DNA of 64,000 nucleotides from contig JAHZEA010000003.1 of assembly GCA_019422065.1 (NCBI GenBank), positions 119,014 to 183,013 of the forward strand, written 5' to 3'. Every line of letters begins with the position of its first letter. Positions within the stretch are counted from its first letter, which is position 1. Origin of the DNA: Lachnospiraceae bacterium. Lineage in GTDB: Bacteria > Bacillota > Clostridia > Lachnospirales > Anaerotignaceae. Shown piece by piece: positions 7,656 through 17,791 of this stretch. Under the pieces are notes generated by a model. That model did not search any database and was not told where the DNA came from. It was given only the letters and a program-made list of their open reading frames with translations. A program made the translations under genes and the position numbers.

Positions 7656-8095
7656 AAAAGAGTCATTTAATAACTGGCATAGTTTATATTTTAATAGGAA
7701 TTGTTTTTCTTCTTGCCGCCTTGTTTACCGAAACAAAAGTTGATTCTCTGCTTTTCGGTTTTGCCGGCGCATGCATTGGCCCGGGAATATTAATGACATG
7801 CAAATACTTTTATTGGTCATCACCTAAAAACAAAGCCGTTTATGAAGAAAAAATGGAATTGGAACAGATAGAACTCCACGACGAAATGAAAAATATAATT
7901 CGCTGTAAAACAGCAATGTATTTATATATTGCCGGTCTTTTCATAATTTCTTTTTCAATGGTAGTATTTTCTGTTCTGGATTCTTTGGAAATTCTGAAAA
8001 ACGGGAATATTTTTGTTTTCTATCTTGCCGGATATATGGCATTTCAAATTGTAGGCGGACGGATAATATATAAACGCATTATGAAGAAATATTAA
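7652..8095 (+). CDS. Membrane protein coupled to XRE regulator (147 aa)
   Basis: Not assigned to a named family. Four hydrophobic segments are visible (about 6-24, 30-47, 86-106 and 117-137), with a polar, acidic cytoplasmic linker at 55-80 (EEKMELEQIELHDEMKN). This layout, a small multi-helix protein encoded directly after a YgzD-like repressor with an ATGA overlap, is common in Clostridia and Bacilli, but its function is not known. Codon use resembles the host genes, unlike the 6.3-7.2 kb pair. A terminator follows. Confidence 0.8.
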   Translation: MKKSHLITGIVYILIGIVFLLAALFTETKVDSLLFGFAGACIGPGILMTCKYFYWSSPKNKAVYEEKMELEQIELHDEMKNIIRCKTAMYLYIAGLFIISFSMVVFSVLDSLEILKNGNIFVFYLAGYMAFQIVGGRIIYKRIMKKY

Positions 8096-8117
8096 ATTTT
8101 AAATTCAAACAAAAAAC

Positions 8118-8156
8118 AGCGGACAGGCAAAAAACCTGTCCGCTAAACTTTTTTAT
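8118..8156. terminator. Bidirectional terminator
   Basis: AGCGGACAGG pairs with CCTGTCCGCT around CAAAAAA. On the plus strand it is followed by AAACTTTTTT, and on the minus strand by GTTTTTTG. It serves the XRE operon from the left and etfA from the right. Confidence 0.9.
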
Positions 8157-8185
8157 AATTTTTCTAAACTTTTCTATATTATAAA

Positions 8186-9187
8186 TTACTGAGCGTTTTT
8201 AGCAGCTTTAACTTTAGCAACAGCCTCTGTAAGTTTAGGTATAATAACCTTAACATCGCCAACAATACCAAGGTCAGCTATGTCAAATATAGGAGCTGTG
8301 TCGTTCTTGTTAATAGCTATAATGTACTCTGAACCCTCCATGCCGGCAACGTGCTGAATAGCACCTGAAATACCGCATGCCATGTAAAGGTCAGGTCTAA
8401 CTGTTTTACCTGTCTGTCCAACCTGTCTGTCTTTGTCAATCCAGCCAGCGTCAACATTTGCTCTTGATGATGAAATTTCACCGCCAAGAACGTCAGCAAG
8501 TTTCTGAAGTTCGCCAAAGAACTCTGGGCTGCCGATACCACGTCCGCCAGATACAAGGTATTTAGCTTCTGTAATATCAACTGTCTTTTTGTCTTCTTTA
8601 ATAACTTCTTTAATTTTAACAACAGGAGTCTTGAACTCAACTTTAACTTCTTCAACTTCGCCTGTTCTTGTTGTGTCTTTAGCAAGAGCCTGCATAACAC
8701 CAGGACGAACTGTTGCCATCTGTGGTCTGTGGTTCTTGCAAAGGATAGTAGCCATAATGTTACCACCAAATGCAGGACGAGTCATTCTAAGAAGTTTTGT
8801 TTCTGGGTCAATGTCAAGACCTGTGCAGTCTGCTGTAAGACCTGTATGTATTCTTGCAGATACTCTAGGAGCAAGGTCACGGCCTATTGAAGAAGCACCG
8901 AAAAGGAAAACTTCTGGGTCGTATTTTTTAATAACAGCTGTTACAGCGTCTGCATAAGGCTCTGTAAGATACTCTTTGAGCATAGGGTCGTCAACTACAA
9001 CAACCTTGTCAGCGCCAAACTGAATGCAAACTTCTGCTTTGTTTTTAATATCTGAGCCAAGGAGTACGGCAACAACTTTCTGGCCAAGGTCAGCGGCAAG
9101 TTTTGTAGCCTCGCCGATAAGCTCGATACCTACTTTTGCCAATTCTCCATCTCTTTGTTCCATTAATACAAATACGTCTTTACTCAT
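8186..9187 (-). CDS. etfA: Electron transfer flavoprotein, alpha subunit
   Basis: EtfA holds one FAD of the heterodimeric flavoprotein that exchanges electrons with acyl-CoA dehydrogenases. The C-terminal FAD domain is clear: VSGGRGIG (about 210-217), the QVGQTGKTVRPDLYMACGIS stretch and IAINKNDTAPIFDIADLGIV. The 333-residue length is usual. The ATG at 9187 is chosen because AAGGAGGAG lies 9 bases before it; a TTG at 9208 would include that site. It follows etfB by 22 bases and forms acd-etfB-etfA. Confidence 0.95.
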   Translation of the reverse strand: MSKDVFVLMEQRDGELAKVGIELIGEATKLAADLGQKVVAVLLGSDIKNKAEVCIQFGADKVVVVDDPMLKEYLTEPYADAVTAVIKKYDPEVFLFGASSIGRDLAPRVSARIHTGLTADCTGLDIDPETKLLRMTRPAFGGNIMATILCKNHRPQMATVRPGVMQALAKDTTRTGEVEEVKVEFKTPVVKIKEVIKEDKKTVDITEAKYLVSGGRGIGSPEFFGELQKLADVLGGEISSSRANVDAGWIDKDRQVGQTGKTVRPDLYMACGISGAIQHVAGMEGSEYIIAINKNDTAPIFDIADLGIVGDVKVIIPKLTEAVAKVKAAKNAQ

Positions 9188-9209
9188 CGTAGGATTCTCC
9201 TCCTTCAAC

Positions 9210-10010
9210 TTAGATTATGTGTCTTTCTTCTAATTTATCAACAATTATCTTAACTGCTTCATCAGCTGAAACATCATCATATTTTGTTCCAGCGCCTTTA
9301 GCCTGTTTTGTGAATGACTTGTAAACGTTTGTAGGAGAACCCTTAAGACCGATGTTTGCAGGGTCAAACATGTCTTTAAGGTCTTCAAAGCCAAGAACTT
9401 TAACTTCTTTTTCTCTGTAAGCGTCATAAATACCATGAACTGACATGTATCTTGGCTCAGCAAGCTCAGAAAGAGCTGTTATAAGGCAAGGAACAGGGAG
9501 CTCAAGAATGTGGTATCTGTCCTCAAACTGTCTTTTAACAACAACCTGTTTGTCGTCAATGCTGAGGATTTCTTCAGCGTAGCTTACCTGAGGAATTCCA
9601 AGGTGCTCAGCAATCTGTGGACCAACCTGTGCTGTATCACCATCGATAGCCTGACGGCCTGTGATAACAAGGTCATAGCCGATTTTCTTTAAGCCGGCAG
9701 CTATAATTGTAGATGTAGCGAATGTATCGGAACCACCGAAAGCTCTGTCTGATAAAAGATAAGCTTCGTCAGCGCCCATAGCAAGAGCCTCTCTTAAAGC
9801 AACATCTGCCTGAGGAGGTCCCATAGATACTATAGTAACTGTAGAACCGTCATTAAGTCTTTCTTTTATTTCAAGAGCAGCCTCAATACCTGCCTTGTCA
9901 TCTGGGTTAATAATTGAAGGAACACCGTCTCTAATAAGTGTATTTGTCTTAGGATCAAGCTTAACTTCTGTTGTGTCTGGAACCTGCTTTATGCATACAA
10001 CAATTTTCAT
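9210..10010 (-). CDS. etfB: Electron transfer flavoprotein, beta subunit
   Basis: EtfB pairs with EtfA. The family hallmark, AMGADEAYLLSDRAFGGSDT followed by TGRQAIDGDTAQVGPQIAEH, is intact. This form of the motif is shared with Etfs of clostridial butyryl-CoA dehydrogenase and acryloyl-CoA reductase complexes, some of which bifurcate electrons from NADH to ferredoxin. Whether this one bifurcates cannot be settled from the sequence. At 266 residues it has the usual length. AAAGGAG precedes the ATG, and it sits between acd and etfA in one transcript. Confidence 0.95.
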   Translation of the reverse strand: MKIVVCIKQVPDTTEVKLDPKTNTLIRDGVPSIINPDDKAGIEAALEIKERLNDGSTVTIVSMGPPQADVALREALAMGADEAYLLSDRAFGGSDTFATSTIIAAGLKKIGYDLVITGRQAIDGDTAQVGPQIAEHLGIPQVSYAEEILSIDDKQVVVKRQFEDRYHILELPVPCLITALSELAEPRYMSVHGIYDAYREKEVKVLGFEDLKDMFDPANIGLKGSPTNVYKSFTKQAKGAGTKYDDVSADEAVKIIVDKLEERHII

Positions 10011-10068
10011 AGTGTGCTAACTCCTTTCGGTTTGTTTAAATATAATCAAATTTTAAATACTGTTTTAA

Positions 10069-11211
10069 TTATTTAATTTTAAGATGGTTAGCGATAACAA
10101 TCTTCTGAACTTCACTTGTACCTTCGTAGATTTCAGTAATCTTAGCGTCTCTCATCATTCTTTCAATGTCGTACTCTCTCATATAGCCGTAGCCGCCGAA
10201 TAACTGAAGGCATCTTCTTGTAGCGTCAGAAGCTGTAGCTGCGCAGAGGTATTTGCACTGAGCCGCATATAAACCGTAAGGACGTCCAGCCTCTTTTTCG
10301 CAAGCTGCTCTGTAAAGCATAAGCTGAGCTGCATCAATTCTTGTCTTAATGTCAGCAAGCTCGAATTTTGTATTCTGGAAAGCAGCAAGGTTTCTGCCGA
10401 ACTGTTTTCTTTCTTTAACGTATTTAACGCAGATGTCATAAGCGCCTTCTGCGATACCAGTAGCAACAGCACCGATAGAAATACGTCCAGCATCAAGTGT
10501 TGACATCATAATCTTGAAGCCCTGTCCTTCCTGACCAAGCATGTTTGCAGCAGGAACAACAGCGTTTTCAAAAATAAGGTCTGCTGTAGCTGAACCTCTG
10601 ATACCCATCTTCTTCTCGTGTTTACCAAATGAGAAGCCTGGTGTACCTTTTTCAACTATAAATGTTGAAATACCATGGTTGCCTTTTGATTTATCTGTCA
10701 TTGTGGAAACAATGTAAATATCAGCTTCGCCTGCGTTAGTAATGAAGCATTTTGTACCGTTAAGTATGTAGTTATCACCATCTCTTACAGCTTTTGTCTG
10801 CTGCATTGAGGAGTCAGAGCCTGCGCCTGGCTCAGTAAGAGCGAACGCACCAAGTTTTCTTCCTGAAAGAAGGTCAGGAAGATATTTCTTTTTCTGTTCT
10901 TCATTTCCGTACTGGAAGATAGGGAAAACACCAAGTGTAGCATGAGCAGCTACGATTGTTGCTGTTGTAGCGCAAACCTTAGCAAGCTCTTCAACAGCCA
11001 TTATGTAAGCAAGATAATCTCCGCCCTGTCCTTCATACTCCTTTGGATAAGGAATACCAAAAAATCCGTATCTTGCAAGCTTTCCAATATTCTCTCTTGG
11101 GAATCTTTCTTCTTCATCAATCTCCTGTGCAAGAGGTTTAACTTCGTTCTCAGCAAACTTTCTGTACATTTCTTGCAATAATTTGTGTTCCTTTGATAAT
11201 GAAAAATCCAT
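10069..11211 (-). CDS. Short-chain acyl-CoA dehydrogenase
   Basis: A 380-residue FAD enzyme of the acyl-CoA dehydrogenase family. [13 protein letters not shown] (about 127-139) contacts FAD and substrate, [13 protein letters not shown] is the flavin-binding segment, and IYEGTSEVQ near the C terminus holds the catalytic base E363. It is closest in pattern to butyryl-CoA dehydrogenase, but no thl, crt or hbd genes are nearby. The arrangement acd-etfB-etfA alone recalls the acryloyl-CoA reductase cluster of Clostridium propionicum, so reduction of crotonyl-CoA or acryloyl-CoA are both open. A strong promoter precedes it. Confidence 0.93.
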   Translation of the reverse strand: MDFSLSKEHKLLQEMYRKFAENEVKPLAQEIDEEERFPRENIGKLARYGFFGIPYPKEYEGQGGDYLAYIMAVEELAKVCATTATIVAAHATLGVFPIFQYGNEEQKKKYLPDLLSGRKLGAFALTEPGAGSDSSMQQTKAVRDGDNYILNGTKCFITNAGEADIYIVSTMTDKSKGNHGISTFIVEKGTPGFSFGKHEKKMGIRGSATADLIFENAVVPAANMLGQEGQGFKIMMSTLDAGRISIGAVATGIAEGAYDICVKYVKERKQFGRNLAAFQNTKFELADIKTRIDAAQLMLYRAACEKEAGRPYGLYAAQCKYLCAATASDATRRCLQLFGGYGYMREYDIERMMRDAKITEIYEGTSEVQKIVIANHLKIK

Positions 11212-11312
11212 TACTCTTTCCTCCTTTATAATATAGAAAAGTGATTTTAATTCATTTTAAGTACCGATAGACAAACATATTCGTCACGGTAATTGTTTAT
11301 TCCACACAAGTA

Positions 11313-11341
11313 ATATTATCAGTTTGATATTAAAATGTCAA
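11313..11341 (-). promoter_or_regulatory. Promoter of acd-etfB-etfA
   Basis: On the minus strand: TTGACA, 17 bases, TAATAT. A near-consensus sigma-A promoter, consistent with a highly expressed catabolic operon. It leaves a leader of about 95 bases with no obvious structure. Confidence 0.8.
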
Positions 11342-11424
11342 GGTTTTTAAACTCTTTAATAATTTTGCACAGTATTTTTGAAAATTTTAGTAAGTTTTTA
11401 CTAAAAAATTTTATTGTCTTTGTC

Positions 11425-11454
11425 TTTTTTAAAATACAATAAATTTATTGTATT
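11425..11454 (-). terminator. Possible terminator after thpR (22-bp palindrome)
   Basis: AATACAATAAA and TTTATTGTATT (11433-11454) are perfect, contiguous complements with no unpaired loop bases, 11 bases past the thpR stop. The T-tract on the minus strand is only TTTT, so termination is plausible but could be weak. Confidence 0.4.
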
Positions 11455-11465
11455 AAAATAAGTAC

Positions 11466-12008
11466 TTATTTCAGTTTTTTTACATATATAGGAGTATATA
11501 CAAGCTTAGAACCAATCCTTTTGCTTTCCATTAAAGCAATGGATGAAACAGAAATTTCTTTTTCCTGAAAACCAATTTCTTTCTTAATCTCATCATAGCC
11601 CTTTTTAAGCTCAGCCTCTCTTGCAAGAGTAATATGCGGACTAAGTCCCTGCCTATCTCTTGAAAAACCTTGTTTTTGCAGGCTTTTTTCAAGGCGTGAG
11701 TGTGCAATGTTCAATATTTTCGAATCCTGAAGCCCAACCCATACAATGCTCTTATAACCTCTCTTAAAAAATCCTATTCCTCTTAAAGTAAGCTTAAAAC
11801 TCTTTATTGAAGAAAGAGCCTCATCCATGGCTAAACAAATATTTCCTATTTCTTCTTTGTCCACTTCACCTATAAACCTAACCGTCAAATGATAATTGCT
11901 TTCGTCAACAAAGTTTCCTTTTTTACAGTTTTCCTTAATTCTGCCACTTATGGATTGAATATACTTTTTTACATCTTCGTCAAAATTTATAGCAATAAAC
12001 GTTCTCAT
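11466..12008 (-). CDS. thpR: RNA 2',3'-cyclic phosphodiesterase (2'-5' RNA ligase family)
   Basis: A 180-residue 2H phosphoesterase. The two catalytic HxTx motifs are HLTV (H40, T42) and HITL (H125, T127). It begins with the family start MRTFIAI. ThpR opens 2',3'-cyclic phosphates on RNA ends and can reversibly form 2'-5' links in vitro; the cellular role is not well defined. The ATG at 12008 follows GGAGAG by 7 bases; a TTG at 12023 immediately precedes that site and is rejected. It is transcribed alone, between tkt and the acd operon. Confidence 0.92.
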   Translation of the reverse strand: MRTFIAINFDEDVKKYIQSISGRIKENCKKGNFVDESNYHLTVRFIGEVDKEEIGNICLAMDEALSSIKSFKLTLRGIGFFKRGYKSIVWVGLQDSKILNIAHSRLEKSLQKQGFSRDRQGLSPHITLAREAELKKGYDEIKKEIGFQEKEISVSSIALMESKRIGSKLVYTPIYVKKLK

Positions 12009-12101
12009 TATTACACTCTCCAATAAAATAACATTCAGTAAAATTTGTTAATAGTCAAACAAAGATTAGTATGCTAAATATTCTGTATACAATCTATAAT
12101 T

Positions 12102-12135
12102 CAAAAAATGGGTGGTTTTAACATAAACCACCCAT
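12102..12135 (-). terminator. Terminator after tkt
   Basis: ATGGGTGGTTT pairs with its complement around a 6-base loop (7 on strict counting), followed on the minus strand by TTTTTT. It ends the thrC-tkt transcript. Confidence 0.88.
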
Positions 12136-12160
12136 ATAATAACATATATAACAAAATTCG

Positions 12161-14134
12161 TTATTTTAATAAGCTTAAAGCTGTATTAACTACATTTTCT
12201 ACTGTAAAGCCGTATTTTTCAAAGAGCTTTCCAGCAGGAGCTGACGCGCCAAAGCCATGCATTGAAATAACTTTGCCGTCAAGACCAACATATCTGTACC
12301 AGCCAAAGTCAGAAGCGGCTTCAACAGCAACTCTCTTTCTAACACTGTTTGGAAGAACGCTTTCTTTGTATTCTTCGCTCTGTTCCTCAAATACTTCAAA
12401 GCTTGGCATACTTACTGTTCTTACCTTATAACCTTCTTTTGTAAGCTCGTCATAAGCTTTATATATAAGCTCTACTTCTGAGCCTGTAGCCATAAGTATA
12501 ATGTCAGGCTCACCTTCGCAGTCCTGAATGATATATGCACCCTTTAAAGCGCCTTTTCCTGTTTCTTTAAGAAGCGGAAGATTCTGTCTTGAAAGAATAA
12601 TGCCTGTAGGCTGTTTTCTTGTAAGTGCAAGATACCATGCCGCTGCTGTTTCGTGTGTGTCACATGGACGTATAACAGTGTATCCCGGCATACTTCTTAA
12701 AGCTGCTAAATGTTCTATAGGCTGATGAGTAGGTCCGTCTTCTCCAACACCTATTGAATCGTGTGTAAGTATGCTTATAACAGGCTGCTCCATAAGGGCA
12801 GAAAGTCTCATGCCGGCCTTCATATAATCGCTGAATACAAAGAAGCCTGCAATATATGGTCTTAAACCGCCGTGAAGTGACATAGCATTTGCCATAGCTG
12901 TCATAGCAAATTCTCTTATACCAAAATGAATGTTGCTTCCGGCAGGATTTTCAGGTGAATAATACTCTCTGTCTTTCATAACTGACTTGTTTGAAGGACC
13001 AAGGTCTGCTGAACCGCCAAAAAGGTTAGGAACCATTTTCGAGAGCTTGTTAAGAACCTTTTCAGATGATGCTCTTGTAGCCAAATCCCCTTCGTAAGTC
13101 CAGAAATCTTCATCATTTAATAAATCAGGAAGCTTATTTTCAAAATATGTGTCCCATAACTGAGCCATGTCAGGATATTCAGCGCAGTATTTAGCAAACA
13201 TATCTTTCCAATTATCTTCTGCCTCAGTACCTTTTGCAATTATGCTGTCGCGGTTTTTGTAAACCTCATCGGGCACATAAAACTCCTCTGTATACTCCCA
13301 GCCAAGATTTTTCTTGGCAAGAGCAATCTCATCAACACCTAAAGGCTCACCATGAGCGGAAGCCTTGCCCTCTTTGTTAGGTGCGCCAAAACCTATTTTT
13401 GTCTTAATCTCAATTAAAGTAGGTTTTTTCTTTTCAGCCTTAGCTTCTTTAATAGCTTTGTCAATGGCCTCAATATCGTTTCCGTCTTCTACAAGTATTG
13501 TCTGCCAGTTGTATGCCTCAAATCTCATTCTCACGTTTTCTTTAAAGGCTGTGTCTGTGCCGCCTTCTATTGTAATGTTGTTTGAGTCATAAAGTACAAT
13601 AAGCTTGCCTAACTCAAGAGTACCGGCTAAAGAAGCAGCCTCAGCGCTAACGCCTTCCATTAAACAGCCGTCACCGCAAAGAGCATAAGTATAGTGGTCA
13701 ACTACGTTATATCCCGGTTTATTAAATACACCAGCTAAGTGGCTTTCTGCCAAAGCAAAACCCACAGCATTTGCAATACCCTGACCTAAAGGTCCTGTAG
13801 TTGTTTCAATGCCTTTAGCTGCGCCGTCCTCCGGATGTCCCGGTGTATTGCTGCCAAGCTGTCTGAAATTCTTTAAATCCTCAATAGTTGTACCGTATCC
13901 GAATACATGTAAAAGTGAGTATAAAAGTGCTGAGCCGTGGCCTGCTGAAAGCACAAATCTGTCACGGTCAACCCAGTCAGGGTCTAATGGATTGTGCTTC
14001 ATTTCTTTAGCCCATAATGTGTATGCCGCAGGAGCTGCACCCATAGGAAGGCCAGGGTGTCCGCTTTTAGCTTTCTGAATAGCCTCAACGCTTAAAAATC
14101 TTAATGTGTTTATGGTAAGCTGGTCTGTGTTCAT
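12161..14134 (-). CDS. tkt: Transketolase
   Basis: A full-length (657-residue) single-chain transketolase, moving two-carbon units between sugar phosphates in the non-oxidative pentose phosphate pathway. Visible hallmarks are the N-terminal [20 protein letters not shown], the thiamine-diphosphate motif beginning [13 protein letters not shown] (about 157), the central [19 protein letters not shown], and the C-terminal domain. AGGAGG precedes the ATG. It follows thrC by 18 bases in one transcript, an unusual partner with no direct pathway link beyond supplying precursors for biosynthesis. Confidence 0.97.
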   Translation of the reverse strand: MNTDQLTINTLRFLSVEAIQKAKSGHPGLPMGAAPAAYTLWAKEMKHNPLDPDWVDRDRFVLSAGHGSALLYSLLHVFGYGTTIEDLKNFRQLGSNTPGHPEDGAAKGIETTTGPLGQGIANAVGFALAESHLAGVFNKPGYNVVDHYTYALCGDGCLMEGVSAEAASLAGTLELGKLIVLYDSNNITIEGGTDTAFKENVRMRFEAYNWQTILVEDGNDIEAIDKAIKEAKAEKKKPTLIEIKTKIGFGAPNKEGKASAHGEPLGVDEIALAKKNLGWEYTEEFYVPDEVYKNRDSIIAKGTEAEDNWKDMFAKYCAEYPDMAQLWDTYFENKLPDLLNDEDFWTYEGDLATRASSEKVLNKLSKMVPNLFGGSADLGPSNKSVMKDREYYSPENPAGSNIHFGIREFAMTAMANAMSLHGGLRPYIAGFFVFSDYMKAGMRLSALMEQPVISILTHDSIGVGEDGPTHQPIEHLAALRSMPGYTVIRPCDTHETAAAWYLALTRKQPTGIILSRQNLPLLKETGKGALKGAYIIQDCEGEPDIILMATGSEVELIYKAYDELTKEGYKVRTVSMPSFEVFEEQSEEYKESVLPNSVRKRVAVEAASDFGWYRYVGLDGKVISMHGFGASAPAGKLFEKYGFTVENVVNTALSLLK

Positions 14135-14152
14135 TTTAAGACTCCTCCTAAA

Positions 14153-15625
14153 TTATTTCAAAAGCTGGCTTTTAACAAAGTCTTTAATCTCAGTCTTTTC
14201 AATTACGTTTTTATGTCTAACCGGCCTGTTTTCTATTCCGTCTATAGCAGCTGGTATTTTTACATTGGAAACCTTCTCAAGCTTATTCATAAGCCTAAAG
14301 AAATCCATATCCTCGTACATGCTGTCTATAGAAATAAGTACATCTTTTGTAAATTTGTAAGGGCTTGCTGTTGACACAATAACAGCTGGTGTATTGTCGC
14401 CTGTTTCTTTTTTATATTTCTCGTAAGAAGCATAAGCAACAGCTGTATGTGTATCAAGCACATAACCGTTTTGCTCAAACATATCTTTTATAGCCTTAGA
14501 TGTTTCATCTTCTGTTGCACAGTATCCCTTAATTATGCCGCCTGTAAGGTCAAGGGAATACTTACCGAATTTTGAAAGGTCTTCCATAAGCTCTTTTGTC
14601 TTTTCCTGTGAAGTTGATAAGCAGAGAAGTCTTTCAAGGTTGCTTGATACAAGTATGTCCATTGAAGGGGATTTTGTAACATGAAATTCCCTGTTTTTAT
14701 TATAAACTCCTGTTGTAAAGAAGTCTGTAAGTACATTGTTAATGTTTGAAGCGCATATAAATGTTTTAACCGGAAGACCCATTTTTTTAGCGAAGTATCC
14801 GGCAAGTATGTTGCCAAAGTTTCCTGTAGGAACTGTAACATTAATTTCGTCCCCAAGCTTAATTTCGCCGTTTTGCGCCATTTTAAGGTATGCTTGGAAA
14901 TAATAAACAACCTGCGGAACAAGTCGGCCTATGTTTATGGAGTTAGCCGATGAGAATATAAAGCCCTTCTCGTCAAGTTCTTTTTTAAGCTCGTTATCTG
15001 TAAATATAGTTTTAACGGCTGTCTGTGCATCGTCAAAATTGCCGTGTATACCAACAACACAAGTGTTGTCACCTTCCTGTGTTACCATTTGAAGCTTCTG
15101 AACAGGGCTTACGCCGTCTTCAGGGAAAAATACTATAATTCTAACGCCCTCAACACCTGCAAAGCCTTCAAGAGCCGCTTTTCCTGTATCTCCGCTTGTA
15201 GCTGTAAGTATAACAATTTCTTTGTCTATGCCGTTCTTCTTAGCGGCTGTTTTCATTAAATACGGAAGTATTGAAAGAGCCATGTCTTTAAATGCTATTG
15301 TTCTTCCGTGGAAAAGCTCAAGTATTGAAACATCGCCTTTTTTAACAACAGGGGCTATTTCCGGTGTATCGAATTTTTCGTCATAAGCACCGTTAATGCA
15401 GTACCTAAGCTCATCTTCTGTAAAGTCTGTAAGATAAAGCTTTAAAATTTCATAAGCCAAGTCCCTGTAATTAAGCTTTGAAAGCTCCTCAAGGGATTTG
15501 TCAATCTGCGGTATCTCCTCAGGTATAAAAAGCCCGCCATCGTCACAGATGCCTTTTAATATTGCCTGACTTGCCGTAGCTGTAATATTCTTGTCTCTTG
15601 TGCCAACATACATAAGGTTTTTCAT
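14153..15625 (-). CDS. thrC: Threonine synthase
   Basis: A PLP enzyme converting O-phosphohomoserine to threonine. It is the long form (490 residues, yeast/E. coli type), starting MKNLMYVGTRD, with the PLP lysine K113 in HGRTIAFKDMAL and the phosphate-binding loop TATSGDTGKAA at about 141-151. No hom or thrB genes are nearby. It is first in a two-gene transcript with tkt. The 240-base upstream region contains three 11-base tandem repeats but no T-box or threonine leader that I can see. Confidence 0.96.
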   Translation of the reverse strand: MKNLMYVGTRDKNITATASQAILKGICDDGGLFIPEEIPQIDKSLEELSKLNYRDLAYEILKLYLTDFTEDELRYCINGAYDEKFDTPEIAPVVKKGDVSILELFHGRTIAFKDMALSILPYLMKTAAKKNGIDKEIVILTATSGDTGKAALEGFAGVEGVRIIVFFPEDGVSPVQKLQMVTQEGDNTCVVGIHGNFDDAQTAVKTIFTDNELKKELDEKGFIFSSANSINIGRLVPQVVYYFQAYLKMAQNGEIKLGDEINVTVPTGNFGNILAGYFAKKMGLPVKTFICASNINNVLTDFFTTGVYNKNREFHVTKSPSMDILVSSNLERLLCLSTSQEKTKELMEDLSKFGKYSLDLTGGIIKGYCATEDETSKAIKDMFEQNGYVLDTHTAVAYASYEKYKKETGDNTPAVIVSTASPYKFTKDVLISIDSMYEDMDFFRLMNKLEKVSNVKIPAAIDGIENRPVRHKNVIEKTEIKDFVKSQLLK

Positions 15626-15671
15626 AAGTCAACCATTCCTTTTCAGTAATAAATAAGTAATAGTTTTTTTA

Positions 15672-15704
15672 TAACTCTTTTCTAACTCTTTTCTAACGCT
15701 TTTC
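15672..15704. repeat. Three tandem 11-bp repeats upstream of thrC
   Basis: TAACTCTTTTC, TAACTCTTTTC, TAACGCTTTTC in immediate succession; the third differs by one base. The rest of the 240-base gap (15626-15865) is AT-rich and shows nothing else I can name. Confidence 0.8.
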
Positions 15705-15865
15705 ATACACTATAAAAGTTTCTAAAAAGCCTTTATAACGCTTTATATTGTTACATTATATAGTAATTTTGTCAATTAAAAAAGCAGAAATTACTATAAT
15801 ACGCCAAATTTTAACACTTTATATCAAAATCATATTTTTATTTGCTAAAAACAGTAAAATAACTT

Positions 15866-17791
15866 CTATTTTCTGCCTCTTATATTTTTTGCTTTATATT
15901 TTTGACCTTTTTTTGAGCTTGATTGTTTTGTTTCTTTGTTAAAACCGCCTTTTTTGATTTTCGTTTTTGATGCATTTTCAGCTTTTTTCTTTTCAGAAGA
16001 AAGCTTTCTCGGCCTTATAAGGCACTTATCGTCAAAGCCTACTAAATCCATTCTGTGAGCCTTTTGCAGAGCTTCCATAACCAAATCAAAGTTATCCGGG
16101 TTTCTGTACTGCATAAGAGCCCTCTGCATGGCTTTTTCGTGCGGTGTTTTAGGCACATAAACATTCTCGCCTGTTCTCGGGTCTTTTTCTGTGTAATACA
16201 TACATGTGGAAAGCGTTCCCGGTGTAGGATAAAAGTCCTGAACCTGCTCTGGATTGTGTCCTATATCCCTTAAATACTCAGCTAGCTTAACAGCCGCCTT
16301 TAAATCACTACCCGGGTGGCTGCTCATAAGATACGGCACAAGGAACTGATTTTTCCCCAGCTCGCTGTTTATTCTGGCGTACTTGTTTACAAACCTGTCA
16401 TAAACATCTCTTGTAGGCTTTCCCATTTTGTTAAGAACCTCAGGCACCACATGCTCCGGTGCAACTTTAAGCTGTCCGCTTATGTGGTACTTGCAAAGCT
16501 CCCTAAAAAATGTGTCGTCTTTGTCATAAATCAAATAATCGTAACGAATACCAGAACGAATAAACACTTTTTTAATACCTTTAAGCCCCCTTAATTTTCT
16601 TAAAAGCGAAACATAGTCCTTGTGGCTTACTTCAAGATTTTCACAGGCTTTAGGCCAAAGACACTGTTTATTTTTACATGCTCCGGCTTTTAGCTGTTTT
16701 TTGCATGCCGGAATTCTGAAGTTAGCTGTAGGCCCGCCAACATCGTGTATATATCCCTTAAAATCTTTGTCGGCAATTATTTTTTCAGCTTCAGAAATTA
16801 TGGACTCATGGCTTCTTGCCGAAATTACCCTTCCCTGATGAAAAGCTAACGCACAGAAATTACAGTTTCCAAAACATCCGCGGCTGCTTGTAATGCTGAA
16901 TTTCACCTCTTTAATAGCCGGTATTCCGCCGTATTTTTCGTACATAGGGTGATATGTCCTCATGTATTCCAAAGCGTAAACGTCGTCCATTTCCTGAGTT
17001 GTAAGAGGCTTCTCTGGTGGATTCTGCACCACAAAAAACTCATTGTACTTTTCAACAAGTGTTTTGGCCGTTATGGCATCTGTGTTTTGGTACTGAATCA
17101 TAAAGCTTTCGGCATACTTTTCTTTTGAGTCCTTAACCTCGTTATAGTCAGGAAGGCGTATGCTGTCATAAGCCCTGCTTTCGTCTTTTGTTTTATATAC
17201 AGTACCCCTTATAAATGTAACCTCACTTACAGGTATACCACTTTCAAGGGCATTGGCTACTTCTATAATCTGCTTTTCGCCCATGCCGTATAAAAGCAAA
17301 TCTGCGCCGGAATCCAGCAGTATTGAGCGCCGCACTTTGTTGTCCCAGTAATCATAGTGTGAAAGACGCCTTAAACTTGCCTCAATACCACCTATAATAA
17401 TCGGTGTTTTTTTGTATATTTCACGTATTTTGTTGCAGTATACAATATCGGCCCTGTCAGGTCTTAAACCAGCCTGTCCGCCCGGAGAATATAAATCAAC
17501 AGTACGCCGCTTTTTTGCTACAGTGTAATGGTTTACCATTGAATCAATGTTTCCACTGCTTACAAGAAATGCCAGTTTTGGCTCACCAAAAACATTAAAG
17601 CTTTCGGCATTTTTCCAATCCGGTTGAGGTATAAAGCATACCTTATAACCATTTCTTTCTAGTATTCGGCATATAATGGCGGCACCAAATGACGGGTGGT
17701 CCACATAGGCGTCGCCGCAGACATAAACAAAGTCCGGTCTGTCCCAGCCGCGTTCTTTCATTTCTTTATATGTTACAGGCAAAAAATCCAT
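15866..17791 (-). CDS. YgiQ family radical SAM protein
   Basis: A 641-residue UPF0313/YgiQ protein. The radical SAM cluster motif is [11 protein letters not shown] (C306, C310, C313), preceded by a B12-binding-like N-terminal region with [13 protein letters not shown] and followed by the family's second cysteine set ([21 protein letters not shown] is split across about 363-383). The C terminus is a lysine-rich tail (about 590-641), a possible RNA-binding extension. Biological function is unknown. Its ATG follows directly on the stop of the methyltransferase gene upstream, with the ribosome site inside that gene. Confidence 0.93.
   Translation of the reverse strand: MDFLPVTYKEMKERGWDRPDFVYVCGDAYVDHPSFGAAIICRILERNGYKVCFIPQPDWKNAESFNVFGEPKLAFLVSSGNIDSMVNHYTVAKKRRTVDLYSPGGQAGLRPDRADIVYCNKIREIYKKTPIIIGGIEASLRRLSHYDYWDNKVRRSILLDSGADLLLYGMGEKQIIEVANALESGIPVSEVTFIRGTVYKTKDESRAYDSIRLPDYNEVKDSKEKYAESFMIQYQNTDAITAKTLVEKYNEFFVVQNPPEKPLTTQEMDDVYALEYMRTYHPMYEKYGGIPAIKEVKFSITSSRGCFGNCNFCALAFHQGRVISARSHESIISEAEKIIADKDFKGYIHDVGGPTANFRIPACKKQLKAGACKNKQCLWPKACENLEVSHKDYVSLLRKLRGLKGIKKVFIRSGIRYDYLIYDKDDTFFRELCKYHISGQLKVAPEHVVPEVLNKMGKPTRDVYDRFVNKYARINSELGKNQFLVPYLMSSHPGSDLKAAVKLAEYLRDIGHNPEQVQDFYPTPGTLSTCMYYTEKDPRTGENVYVPKTPHEKAMQRALMQYRNPDNFDLVMEALQKAHRMDLVGFDDKCLIRPRKLSSEKKKAENASKTKIKKGGFNKETKQSSSKKGQKYKAKNIRGRK

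Noticed and set aside
15626..15865. Possible T-box leader for thrC
   Set aside because: No T-box core sequence or specifier helix can be found; only short tandem repeats and AT-rich DNA.
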